Assembly: GCF_000737595.1 (NCBI RefSeq)
Contig: NZ_CP006271.1
Location: forward strand, 248,001-312,000
Reading direction: 5' to 3'
Length of the DNA: 64,000 nucleotides
Source: Synechococcus sp. KORDI-52
Lineage (GTDB): Bacteria > Cyanobacteriota > Cyanobacteriia > PCC-6307 > Cyanobiaceae
Below the pieces are notes generated by a model. The model was not told where the DNA came from. It did no database searches and was given only the letters and a program-made list of their open reading frames with translations. Below, one piece after another: positions 53,812 through 62,288 of this stretch. The position numbers and the translations under genes are program-made. Position 1 is the stretch's first letter. Each line of letters starts with the position of its first letter.

Positions 53812-54950
53812 CAAAGCGACCTCATTAAATCGAGAAACACAGGTCGCAAGCTCTCCGGTGCATTGCGTTGACGAACCGCTTGTGCTCGTGAGGCGAAAGC
53901 CGCGCGCGCAGTGACGTCCTCCAAGGCACGGCGCAAGGGTTGTGCCATATCGGTCGAGGCGACGTGCTCGGAGACGAGCCATCCGTTCATGCCTGAATCA
54001 ATGAGGTCCGAGGGGCCTGTCGGACAGTCCACAGCAAGACAAGGCAAACCAGAGGCCATCGCCTCCAGCAACACATTGGGATAGCCCTCAAAACGGGATG
54101 AGAGAACAAACAGGTCGCTGGCCTCATACCAATCCCCAACATTGCCGACGTTCCCCGGAAGGATCAGACGCGAGGAATCCGAACCCATCAGCTGGCGCAG
54201 TCGGGCCACCTGATTGACGCCGCGATACGGTGCTTCCTCGATGCCCAGGATCACCAGGGACCAATCGGGGTAGTCAGCCTGCAGGGCAGCAAAGGCGGCC
54301 ACCAAACGATCAAAGCCTTTCTGATGGAGCTTGGTTCCAACCGCCAGGATCAACTTCTGGCCCGGTGGCACAGAAGCCGCTGGATTCAGCTGAGGAACGA
54401 GACGCGGCATCGGCCAAACAATCGCGTTGGGCAAAACCGCTGTGCGGCGGGCCAGGCCGCGTTGATGAAGCCACTGAGCAATGCCCTGCGTTTGCACCAG
54501 ATGCATATGCGCTCGGGGATAGGCCAGGCGCCGCAGCAGCCGCCAACGCCAAGCCAGCGGACGGGCCGGGGGATAGTTGCGCTCCGACAACACCAGGCGC
54601 AACGGCAGACCGATCGAAGCCAGTGCCACCTTGATCGATGGCAGCGTCGTCATGCCGATCAGGAGATCGGGCTGCTCGCGTCGAAGCAGCTTGCGCAAAC
54701 GCCAAAGCTTCAACGGCCAAAACAAGGCACGATCCAACCCACCGGGCAGGACAGGCTCCTGCAAGCGGCGGAGACCAGCGGGAACGGGATAGAAATCGTG
54801 GCTGGCGGACTTTGAGGTCAACAATGTGACGCTCCAACCACCTGCCAACAACCATTCAGCCCACTGCAGGGTGACGCGCTCAGCGCCACCGAGCTTGAGC
54901 GAGTCGATGAAAAGCAAGGCCGATCTGCACCGCTGAGCTGCTGGCTTCAT
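53811..54950 (-). CDS. GT4-family glycosyltransferase
   Basis: 379 residues. LLFIDSLKLGGAERVTLQWA, LVLSERNYPPARPLAWRWRL, ILAVGTKLHQKGFDRLVAAF and FVLSSRFEGYPNVLLEAMAS (E-x7-E) place it in GT4, close in layout to the next gene, from which it may have arisen by duplication (both share the GGAQ/GGAE and SERN motifs). Its start overlaps the upstream repeat protein by 4 bp. Confidence 0.9.
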   Translation of the reverse strand: MKPAAQRCRSALLFIDSLKLGGAERVTLQWAEWLLAGGWSVTLLTSKSASHDFYPVPAGLRRLQEPVLPGGLDRALFWPLKLWRLRKLLRREQPDLLIGMTTLPSIKVALASIGLPLRLVLSERNYPPARPLAWRWRLLRRLAYPRAHMHLVQTQGIAQWLHQRGLARRTAVLPNAIVWPMPRLVPQLNPAASVPPGQKLILAVGTKLHQKGFDRLVAAFAALQADYPDWSLVILGIEEAPYRGVNQVARLRQLMGSDSSRLILPGNVGNVGDWYEASDLFVLSSRFEGYPNVLLEAMASGLPCLAVDCPTGPSDLIDSGMNGWLVSEHVASTDMAQPLRRALEDVTARAAFASRAQAVRQRNAPESLRPVFLDLMRSL

Positions 54951-56119
54951 GGCTCAGGCTCGTTCAATTGCCTCTGCACCAACGCCGCGATCGTGTCAGT
55001 CAGGCTGCCTTCCGAGGAGTGATTCAGCAAACGGGCCCAGTGACGGCAAGCCTGCGGGGTCACGGCATCACCAGCCCGGTGAAGCTCCTCACTCCTGTTC
55101 TGCAATTGCTTGAGGAACAGGAGATGGTTTTCCTGAGGCGTCCTTCCCCTAATCCGTCGTCTCGGAGCAAGCCCTGCAGCGTTGGCAGTCGTCCAGGCGT
55201 TCAACAAAGTCAACGCATCGCTGCGAACCGTTCCGTGTTGACGTGGATCCAGCAGAAAGCCAAGGGCAAGGCCGCGCCCGAGGTTGCTGGACATCCGGAA
55301 CAACGCGTCAGCATTCATCCGATCCCTGTCGATCGCTCGACTGAAGTCAGCAAAGCGTTGCCAACAGCGCGCCAGCAATGGCATGTCCCCCTCAAGCAGA
55401 GCGAGGTGATAGAGGGCACTGCTGATCGACACATACAGCTTCCCCAGGTTCTGGCGATTGGACTGCGGACAACAGGTTGTTGCTCGATCGCTGCGCAGCC
55501 TCTCTGCCATGGCCTCCAAAGCCGAAACCAACTCCGGAGCACGCGCCACACGCTTCAAGCGAAGAATCAGATAGGCGTCGGCGACCAGCGCATAGGAGCG
55601 CCGGGTGAGGTCTAGGTCAGCACGATGGGAGAGCCAACGAAACACCTCGTCGCTTTGCTGGAGATCACGGGGGCGGGATCCAGTGCGAAACAGAACCCGA
55701 TCCACAGCCCGATAATCCGCAGCGAACAGGCAGTGCTCCAGCAGAGCCAAGGCCTCGGGTAAGGCACCAGCCCTCAGCGCCAAGGTGCACTGCATGGCAA
55801 CAACATCGATGGCATCCGGCCAGCGGCGCCGCGCCGCATCAGCCATCCAGGAGGCCTGCTGATACCGATGAAGGCGAAGGCTGGCATCAAAGATGAGATA
55901 GCTCGTTGAAGCGGAGGAGAGCCTCCCCTGGGTGAGTCGAAACAGAGCAAGGCCGAAGGCATGACCCAGGTGGCTGTTGCGCCAGACGTAGGCCAAAGGA
56001 CTGGCCCAAAGCCGTTCACGCCACTGGTTCAACGCCTTGAGCAACGCAAAAATCGGCGGAGCAACGCGTTTCAGCCATCTCTTGACAGCAGCCAGATGGA
56101 GCGAGAGCTGCTCCTTCAT
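54947..56119 (-). CDS. Unrecognised helical-repeat protein of the glycan operon
   Basis: 390 residues from ATG at 56119, chosen because AAGGGGA lies 9 bases upstream and the ATG overlaps the preceding stop; ATG at 56128 is the alternative. No enzyme motif was found. Arg- and Leu-rich paired helices (YQQASWMADAARRRW, TLALRAGALPEALALLEHCL, YALVADAYLILRLKRVARAP) suggest TPR-like repeats across about 80-330. A basic amphipathic N-terminus (LAAVKRWLKRVAPPIFALLK) could bind the membrane. Its place between glycosyltransferases suggests it organises the assembly complex or controls chain length; this is inference. Confidence 0.72.
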   Translation of the reverse strand: MKEQLSLHLAAVKRWLKRVAPPIFALLKALNQWRERLWASPLAYVWRNSHLGHAFGLALFRLTQGRLSSASTSYLIFDASLRLHRYQQASWMADAARRRWPDAIDVVAMQCTLALRAGALPEALALLEHCLFAADYRAVDRVLFRTGSRPRDLQQSDEVFRWLSHRADLDLTRRSYALVADAYLILRLKRVARAPELVSALEAMAERLRSDRATTCCPQSNRQNLGKLYVSISSALYHLALLEGDMPLLARCWQRFADFSRAIDRDRMNADALFRMSSNLGRGLALGFLLDPRQHGTVRSDALTLLNAWTTANAAGLAPRRRIRGRTPQENHLLFLKQLQNRSEELHRAGDAVTPQACRHWARLLNHSSEGSLTDTIAALVQRQLNEPEP

Positions 56120-57303
56120 CCAACGCATTCCCCTTGAGAACGCAGCAAGTTGAGCATGCGCCGCGTTCGACCGGCATAGGTGTAGCCCTCGATCCCGCTC
56201 AATCGCGTCTCAAGGCTCGGCCCCTGGCCTCCCAGCACCCGTTGGAGCTGCTTGCTGAACGCCAACGGATCCGGTGGACAGAGGCAGCAAATCGCTTCGA
56301 AGGAACGAAGGGCATGAATCCGTGTGGACACCACCGGCAAACCAGCGAACAGATACTCGAAAAATTTCATCGGAAACATCGCCCGGGTGTAGGCGTTGCA
56401 CTGCAATGGCAGCCAGCCGCACTGAAAGGCAGCCAAAAACCGCGGGAGTTGGCTGTAGGGCTTGGGGCCGAGCCAATGCACGTTGCTGAGGCCGCACAAC
56501 TGGGAGAGATCGGTGCTGGGCTCACCCTCAGACTGTGGACCTATGAAGACGAAATGCCACTCAGGATGGCGGAGGGCAACAGCGCGAATCAGAGCAAAAT
56601 CCAGTTTGTAGCTGCTGATCGCACCAACAAAACCGATTCTGGGCTCAGGAATCCCCTCCAGCTCCGGCGGATCGACAAACCCTGGGGTCTGACGAAGCAC
56701 CCTTGAGGCGGAGAAATGATCCCGATCCGCCACGTTGGGCTCGTAACAAATTCGCTCTGCATGCACGGCCAATCGCTCAGCCAAATAGGGCGACGTGGTG
56801 AAGACCTGGTCGACGGAACGACACAGGCGGGCTTCCTCGGACTCGATCAAGCTCCTCGGCATGCAGGGCTGCTCCTGAACTGCATCCACTGCGTGGTAGA
56901 TCGACAGCTCAAACCCTTTCAACGGCAGATAAAGCAACGTCAACGGGTTGTACGTCCAGAGCCAGGGAGCACGAAAACGCAGCAACCAACAAGCGATGGA
57001 GACACTGCAGCGCACCACCAAGCGGTTGAGGCGAAGCGAAACCCCATGGGAACCACCGGGAAGGACCAACGGAGATAAGACCCAGACCCCAGGCCGCACA
57101 GCCCGCACAAAACGCAGACCAAGAAACAACCGCCGAAGAATCCTTCTGAAATCCTGAGTTTTGACCTGAACTGAGCGAAGGCCAAGGGATTCAACGTACA
57201 GAACACGCTCGCCTTCAGCGGCCAGAGCACAGGCAACGTGCTGCTTGTTCGTCCAAAGGGGATGATCCCAGTCAGCCGTGGACAGCAGAACGATATCCGC
57301 CAT
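56116..57303 (-). CDS. GT4-like glycosyltransferase
   Basis: 395 residues. IVLLSTADWDHPLWTNKQHV and ERVLYVESLGLRSVQ open the N-domain in the manner of GT4 enzymes such as teichuronic-acid TuaH-like proteins; YHAVDAVQEQP and VFTTSPYLAERL lie at the cleft, RIGFVGAISSYKLDFALIRA starts the C-domain, and FPMKFFEYLFAGLPVVST holds the sugar-nucleotide site. It shares a base with the ABC exporter stop (TAATG). Confidence 0.85.
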   Translation of the reverse strand: MADIVLLSTADWDHPLWTNKQHVACALAAEGERVLYVESLGLRSVQVKTQDFRRILRRLFLGLRFVRAVRPGVWVLSPLVLPGGSHGVSLRLNRLVVRCSVSIACWLLRFRAPWLWTYNPLTLLYLPLKGFELSIYHAVDAVQEQPCMPRSLIESEEARLCRSVDQVFTTSPYLAERLAVHAERICYEPNVADRDHFSASRVLRQTPGFVDPPELEGIPEPRIGFVGAISSYKLDFALIRAVALRHPEWHFVFIGPQSEGEPSTDLSQLCGLSNVHWLGPKPYSQLPRFLAAFQCGWLPLQCNAYTRAMFPMKFFEYLFAGLPVVSTRIHALRSFEAICCLCPPDPLAFSKQLQRVLGGQGPSLETRLSGIEGYTYAGRTRRMLNLLRSQGECVG

Positions 57304-59141
57304 TAAGTGTTTTCAATGCGATACATATCTCGGAATGTTTCCGAATTCTCGCAAAGGGATACAAAATCGCCCTGAGCATGGATCTTTCCATTTTCAATCT
57401 CAACAATTCGATCACATTTTTTGACTGTTGATAGCCGATGGGCGATCACGATGGTTGTGCAACGGCGCCCAACCAGATCCAGAGCTTGAAGAAGATCATG
57501 CTCGGTTCTGTTATCGAGAGCGCTTGTTGCTTCATCCAGCACGAGAACTTTGGCACCGCGATAAAAAGCTCGCGCCAGCGCAAGACGCTGGCGCTGTCCC
57601 CCCGACAACTTCACACCGTTTTCTCCAATCATGGTGTAAAGGCCGTAGTGCATTTGAGCAACAACATCGTCAAACTGAGCCGTCTTCAGCGCCGCCCAAA
57701 TGTCCTCATCGTCGATCGAATCATTGTCCAATCCAAACGCAACATTGTCTCGAATACTTCCATCGAAAAGACGTATGTCCTGAGGGACCAAGGCGCAATT
57801 GGCCTGCCATGCCGGCAAGTCTTGGGGACTCACGGGAATACCATCCAACATGAGCTGACCCGACGTTGGCTGGAGCAAGCCCAGCAAAAGATGGCCGATC
57901 GTTGTTTTTCCACTTCCCGTGCGCCCAACCAAGGCAAAACGGGATCCAATCGGAATGGAGATATTGACAGCATCAACCACCAATCGATCGCTGCGCCGAT
58001 ATGAAAAACTGACATCCTTCAATTGAATCAGTCGTCGTGGCATCAACCCTTCCGGGGTTGGCACACCAGGAGAAGAGAGAAGCAGTCGCTCAGGCTTCAG
58101 ATCCAACAAATCAAGTGCATCTTTAATTTCCGGAAGACCGCCACGCAAACGATTCAGGCTGCGGAATGTGTTCTGAAGTGGCCCAGAAATCTTCAACAGC
58201 GTGAACATAATTGCGAACAAATCTGGAATCGCATTGCGCACATCGCCGGAATCTCCACTCAACACTGCAGGAGCCAAACCGACCAAGAACAAAATCGAAA
58301 CACCCGCTGGCTCAATCAGAAATCGCGGAACGTCGGGCAGCAAACGCGTTAATCGATCGTATCGCTTTGCAATCACTCCATCCGAAGAAAAGCGAGTCAC
58401 AAAGTATTTGTCCGCGGAATAAAGATGAACATCACGAATCGATCGCAACGACTCCATCAGCAAGAGGTTGATCCGACGTCCATAACGGACGCGCTGCTTG
58501 GTCGCCAGCCTCAGATAGGGAGTGATCAGCACCGAGGCCACTGCATAGGCCATCAACATCAGCAGGAAGATGGCCAAGGCTTGGTAGCCAAGGACAAAAA
58601 CAACACCAATCAATAACGACGTCACCGACAAAGCATTGCCGGCAATCGCAATCAAAGGAATGACAACCTTGGTAGAAACACTATTAAGTATTCGATTGAA
58701 TTTTTCGGAAAGATTGGCGGTGCGGTTTTCAATAAAAAATTCATAACGCTGTTGCAGTACATTTTGGTAGACTTGATTTACAAGGTCGTTCCATATTTCC
58801 GCACTCAAGAGGCTTTGCATCAAAGACACAAGAAAGCGCACGAGGGATGTGAGCCAGAAGGAAGCAATCAACAGGGCCAAAAGCCAACCCGTTTGATCTA
58901 AAATTCCTCCACCAAAAACCAAAATTCCTGGCAATCGATCTGCCAGTTTTGCCCCCGAAAAAAGGCCCACAAATCGGGCCAAGAAGGCAATCAGAAGAAG
59001 ATCAAGAATACCTTGGAAAAACGACGCCAGAAGAACGAAACCGACCAACCGCTTCCGCCGAGCCGGCAACTTGCCCAGCAACGCCGAAATATCTTTCCAC
59101 GTCTGACTCTGCAGCGAGAGTCTCGGAAACTGACGGCTCAT
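57303..59141 (-). CDS. ABC exporter (fused membrane and ATPase domains), MsbA/PglK-like
   Basis: 612 residues from ATG at 59141 (an in-frame TTG is at 59150). Six membrane helices lie in the first 330 residues (GFVLLASFFQGILDLLLIAF, LLALLIASFWLTSLVRFLV and later pairs). The ATPase domain has Walker A VGRTGSGKTT, signature LSGGQRQR and Walker B VLVLDEATSALDN, with IAHRLSTV as switch. Half-transporters of this type flip lipid-linked oligosaccharides or lipid A across the inner membrane. It heads the seven-gene glycan operon, so its cargo is probably that glycan on a lipid carrier. Confidence 0.93.
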   Translation of the reverse strand: MSRQFPRLSLQSQTWKDISALLGKLPARRKRLVGFVLLASFFQGILDLLLIAFLARFVGLFSGAKLADRLPGILVFGGGILDQTGWLLALLIASFWLTSLVRFLVSLMQSLLSAEIWNDLVNQVYQNVLQQRYEFFIENRTANLSEKFNRILNSVSTKVVIPLIAIAGNALSVTSLLIGVVFVLGYQALAIFLLMLMAYAVASVLITPYLRLATKQRVRYGRRINLLLMESLRSIRDVHLYSADKYFVTRFSSDGVIAKRYDRLTRLLPDVPRFLIEPAGVSILFLVGLAPAVLSGDSGDVRNAIPDLFAIMFTLLKISGPLQNTFRSLNRLRGGLPEIKDALDLLDLKPERLLLSSPGVPTPEGLMPRRLIQLKDVSFSYRRSDRLVVDAVNISIPIGSRFALVGRTGSGKTTIGHLLLGLLQPTSGQLMLDGIPVSPQDLPAWQANCALVPQDIRLFDGSIRDNVAFGLDNDSIDDEDIWAALKTAQFDDVVAQMHYGLYTMIGENGVKLSGGQRQRLALARAFYRGAKVLVLDEATSALDNRTEHDLLQALDLVGRRCTTIVIAHRLSTVKKCDRIVEIENGKIHAQGDFVSLCENSETFRDMYRIENT

Positions 59142-59207
59142 TTTTCCCAAGCCAGAACCGACGCATCAACCTCTTGGGTGACCGTACGCGTCAAGGATCA
59201 GAGTGAA

Positions 59208-60245
59208 CTATCTGGAAGGCCAGACGGGCAACCGATTGACCACTCGCTGCAGCCGAGCAAGCAGCTGCTGCAGTCGCAACCGCCCTGTGGAGGGACTGCT
59301 CAGGGGTGGTCCCGATGCAGCCTCCAGGGCATCCAGATGAGCGAAGGCGTCCCGCCAGCGGTACAGCAGCGCAGCTTCTGAACACTCCTGCAGCAGGGTG
59401 TCCAAACGATCTGCCGAGGGCCGCCAGCCCTGGGGTGCAGCAACGGCAGCCTTGATCCGTTCAACATCGAAACGCAACCGGCCACAACCGATCTGATGCA
59501 AGGTGGTACCAGGGTCGCCGTAGTCGGCCAAAGCATGATTGAGGCTGCTGAACACAACACAGCCGCAGGCCAACGCTTCCAGCGGTGGCAAGCCGAAGCC
59601 CTCGGTCACGCCGCGGCCACGCCAGTACTCCGCAGAGTCGTAGAGGTAGACCGTGGAGCGATTGAACAGATCAACCAGGTCATCCACCCAGCCGGCCTGC
59701 ACCTCCACCTCAAGACCCGCCTGCCGCAACGCCGGCACCAGCTGCTTGAGCACATAGGGGCTGCTTTTGCGGGCCTGCACCAACACATCAATCGGTCGGC
59801 GCCGGCCGGACGAACGGTCGCCACGGTCGATCCAAGCCTGATCCAGAGCATTTGGAACCAGGAGCAGGGGATTACGGGGAGCCTTGTTCCCCCAATAGCC
59901 CAGAGTGTTGCGGCTGACCGCCAAGACGGGAACCCCCGGCGGCAAGCCGAAGCCGTATTGACTGCTGTGGGCGTGGTAGGCCACCCGGTGGCCTCGGAGC
60001 CGACGGATCAAACCGGGAACATCAAAACCCCAGCTCACCACCCAGAGCACCTGGGCATCCGGAGGGTCTTGGCGGAGGCAGTCGTCCAAGTACGGGTGAT
60101 CGCCTGAACGCTCGCAATAGGTGACCAGTTCCGTTGGGCACAGATTCGCCACCAGTCGGGCGGTCTGCTGTTCAACGCTCAGTCCGCCACACCGGAACCG
60201 GCCACTGGTGCCGGGGACCAGGAAGCGGACAAGCGCAGGAGACAC
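59208..60245 (-). CDS. Glycosyltransferase (GT1/GT4-like)
   Basis: 345 residues from GTG at 60245, five bases after the heme oxygenase stop; an ATG at 60305 inside that gene is less likely. GRFRCGGLSVEQQTARLVAN opens the N-domain, VVSWGFDVPGLIRRLRGHRV and VPVLAVSRNTLGYWG follow, and YWRGRGVTEGFGLPPLEALA with the E-x7-E spacing forms the nucleotide-sugar site. Its donor is unknown. It follows heme oxygenase and precedes the exporter operon by 66 bp. Confidence 0.8.
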   Translation of the reverse strand: MSPALVRFLVPGTSGRFRCGGLSVEQQTARLVANLCPTELVTYCERSGDHPYLDDCLRQDPPDAQVLWVVSWGFDVPGLIRRLRGHRVAYHAHSSQYGFGLPPGVPVLAVSRNTLGYWGNKAPRNPLLLVPNALDQAWIDRGDRSSGRRRPIDVLVQARKSSPYVLKQLVPALRQAGLEVEVQAGWVDDLVDLFNRSTVYLYDSAEYWRGRGVTEGFGLPPLEALACGCVVFSSLNHALADYGDPGTTLHQIGCGRLRFDVERIKAAVAAPQGWRPSADRLDTLLQECSEAALLYRWRDAFAHLDALEAASGPPLSSPSTGRLRLQQLLARLQRVVNRLPVWPSR

Positions 60246-60249
60246 AGAA

Positions 60250-60963
60250 TCAGGCAGCAACAGCCTCCGTGCTGCCGGCCCGCTGGCGGCGGGTGAGGAA
60301 ACCAAACAGCACCTTGCCGATGGCAGCGACCAGATTGCCCTCCAGCTCCTTAAACATGTTCATGTTCAGGTGGAAGGCGTGGTTGGCCTCCTCCACGATG
60401 CGATCGGCCATGGCCTGATCGATCGGCAGGGTGTCCATGGCGGAGCGATAGGTCGTCTTGAACGCCTTCTCATCGGCGATGTCGTCGAAGACGTAGAAGC
60501 GCAGACCGGCGTCGCCCTCCATGTTCATCGCCTTCTGAGCAATGTTCTTGAGGATCTGACCACCGGAGAGATCACCGAGATAACGGGTGTAGTGGTGACC
60601 CACCAATAACTCGGGAGACTCCTGCGCCACAGCATGAATGCGCTCCACATAGGCGGCTGCTGAGGGCGAAGGCTGGATCTGGTCTTTCCAGCCCTCGCCG
60701 AAGTAATAGGTGAGGTCTTGCTCGAGGGCCTCACGACGGTTGAGCTGGGCCATGGCGACAGGGCCAACAACCGGGTGATCGGACAACTTGCCGATCTCCT
60801 CTTCCATCGCGGAGTAAACGAAATACAGATCAGCCACCAGCTTGCGATAGCTGGCCTTATCAACAACTCCCTTCAGAAAGCAGCTCACGAAGCCGGTGTT
60901 CTCGGCCATGGTGTGCGACTTTTTCGTGCCTTCCCGGAGCTGGGCAGCAAGGGCGACAGACAT
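60250..60963 (-). CDS. ho1: Heme oxygenase
   Basis: 237 residues. It opens heme to biliverdin IXa with ferredoxin as electron donor, the first step to phycobilins. His17 in GTKKSHTMAENTGF is the proximal heme ligand; YFVYSAMEEEIGKL and VGHHYTRYLGDLSGGQILKN (distal helix Gly-rich motif) are typical of cyanobacterial HO1. The start is the only ATG near the conserved N-terminus. Confidence 0.97.
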   Translation of the reverse strand: MSVALAAQLREGTKKSHTMAENTGFVSCFLKGVVDKASYRKLVADLYFVYSAMEEEIGKLSDHPVVGPVAMAQLNRREALEQDLTYYFGEGWKDQIQPSPSAAAYVERIHAVAQESPELLVGHHYTRYLGDLSGGQILKNIAQKAMNMEGDAGLRFYVFDDIADEKAFKTTYRSAMDTLPIDQAMADRIVEEANHAFHLNMNMFKELEGNLVAAIGKVLFGFLTRRQRAGSTEAVAA

Positions 60964-61035
60964 GATTGCGAGAAATGGCCAGATATCGAACTTAAAAGGA
61001 GTTCAAGGCCAGACGGCCTTATGCGTTGCGAAGGG

Positions 61036-61443
61036 TTACGCCGCCGGTTCAGACGCAGCGCTTCCGTCAAAGAGTTCAAACAGCTCGCGACAGATCTGCT
61101 GAAGCTGCATCACCTGCTGCTGCTGAGGCAGATGGGGACCTTCAGGCAACCATTCACCAACGGTGGCCAGGCGCCAGCGTTCACCGTCGTAGGTCATGCC
61201 CCGCATCAACACCCCCAGCAAGCGCAGCTGGTCGTCACCCCGGTCCGCGCTGATGCGCAATTGCATTAGCAAACTGCGGCATTCCAGGCGTGGACTCCAG
61301 CCAGGAAAGTGAAAGGAGAGATCGAGTGATTCTGTTTCCGTCCACTGTCGGGTCTGCGGATCATCCCGCCAGGGGCTGAGGTTGGCCTGTGCAGCGGGAA
61401 ATTGGCGACGCACCAGAGTGATTGTGGATGCCAGAGCTCGCAT
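61036..61443 (-). CDS. Conserved hypothetical protein
   Basis: 135 residues from ATG at 61443; GTG at 61533 would add 30 polar residues and is possible. No known motif. The middle (LDLSFHFPGWSPRLECRSLL and MQLRISADRG) looks like a beta-sheet domain, and the C-terminus LPQQQQVMQLQQICRELFEL is a Gln-rich helix. No signal peptide or membrane segment. It lies between heme oxygenase and the aldolase on the same strand with wide gaps, so it is probably transcribed alone. Confidence 0.65.
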   Translation of the reverse strand: MRALASTITLVRRQFPAAQANLSPWRDDPQTRQWTETESLDLSFHFPGWSPRLECRSLLMQLRISADRGDDQLRLLGVLMRGMTYDGERWRLATVGEWLPEGPHLPQQQQVMQLQQICRELFELFDGSAASEPAA

Positions 61444-61571
61444 CCGGGCCACGCTGTGTACCGATTCGCCCGCGTTCACGTCAACCTCCCCATTCCGCAC
61501 AGTGTGGGTGGAGATGCGAGAGGTTGCCGTCACGGTTGCGCGAGGTTCACGAAACCATGACGCAACCGACG

Positions 61572-61618
61572 AGGGCGGCCATGGCTGTCGCGAAGCAGCG
61601 AACAGCCATGGCCGCCCT
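61572..61618. repeat. 17-bp perfect inverted repeat at the aldolase stop
   Basis: AGGGCGGCCATGGCTGT (61572-61588) and its exact complement ACAGCCATGGCCGCCCT (61602-61618) flank a 13-base centre. The right arm contains the aldolase stop codon (61619-61617). The hairpin should end or stabilise that transcript, but no T-run follows on the reverse strand, so it is not a standard terminator. Each arm also holds the short palindrome CCATGG. Confidence 0.75.
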
Positions 61619-62288
61619 AGAGGCCTGACGGGGGGTGCTCGTCAGGCTGGCCGTAGTCAAGGCCTTGAAACTGAGCATGCACCGCCTGCATCTGGGCTGG
61701 GGTCAGCAACGGCGGCTCGCCGAGCTGAAGGGCCTGGAGATACATCCGCGCCAAGGTCTCCACCTCCACGGCAATGCGCAGCGCCTGATCCAGGCTTGCC
61801 CCCGCGCTCACCAGACCGTGACGCGCCAGCAAGCAGGCCTGACGGTCCGCCATCGCCTCCACCGCCAAGCGGGACAGCTCCTCGGTTCCGAAGGTGGCAT
61901 AGGGAGCACAGCGGATGTCATCACCCCCTGCCACTGCAGTCATGTAATGGAAGGGAGGGATGCCTTTGTCATGGCAGGCAAGAGCCGTGCCATGGATCGG
62001 ATGGCAATGGAGCACCGCCCCGAGCTCAGGGCGGGCAGCGAGCACATCGGCATGAAGGCGCCATTCCGAGGACGGACGCCGGCCAGCGTCCTGCAACGGC
62101 TGGCCCTGCCAATTGATCGCCACGAGGTCACTCGGCCCCATGTGTTCGTAAGGAAGCGAGCTGGGAGTGATCAACAAACCCCCAGGACAACGCACCGAGA
62201 GATTGCCGGAGGTGCCCTGGTTGAGACCCGAGGCATTCATGCGCCGGGCCACGGCCACCAGATGCTCCCGGAGGGCCTGGTCAGTCAT
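61617..62288 (-). CDS. Class II (FucA-type) aldolase
   Basis: 223 residues from ATG at 62288 (ATG at 62294 also possible). GLNQGTSGNLSVR, LLITPSSLPYEHMGPSDLV, PSSEWRLHADVL, VLHCHPIHGTALACH (zinc-binding His residues) and YMTAVAGGDDIRCAPYATFG match L-fuculose-phosphate aldolase throughout. Similar aldolases paired with MtnA split 5-(methylthio)ribulose- or 5-deoxyribulose-1-phosphate into DHAP and an aldehyde (DHAP shunt), and the overlap with mtnA points that way. An MtnB-type dehydratase is less likely on sequence; fuculose degradation is possible but no fucose isomerase or kinase is seen. Confidence 0.88.
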   Translation of the reverse strand: MTDQALREHLVAVARRMNASGLNQGTSGNLSVRCPGGLLITPSSLPYEHMGPSDLVAINWQGQPLQDAGRRPSSEWRLHADVLAARPELGAVLHCHPIHGTALACHDKGIPPFHYMTAVAGGDDIRCAPYATFGTEELSRLAVEAMADRQACLLARHGLVSAGASLDQALRIAVEVETLARMYLQALQLGEPPLLTPAQMQAVHAQFQGLDYGQPDEHPPSGL

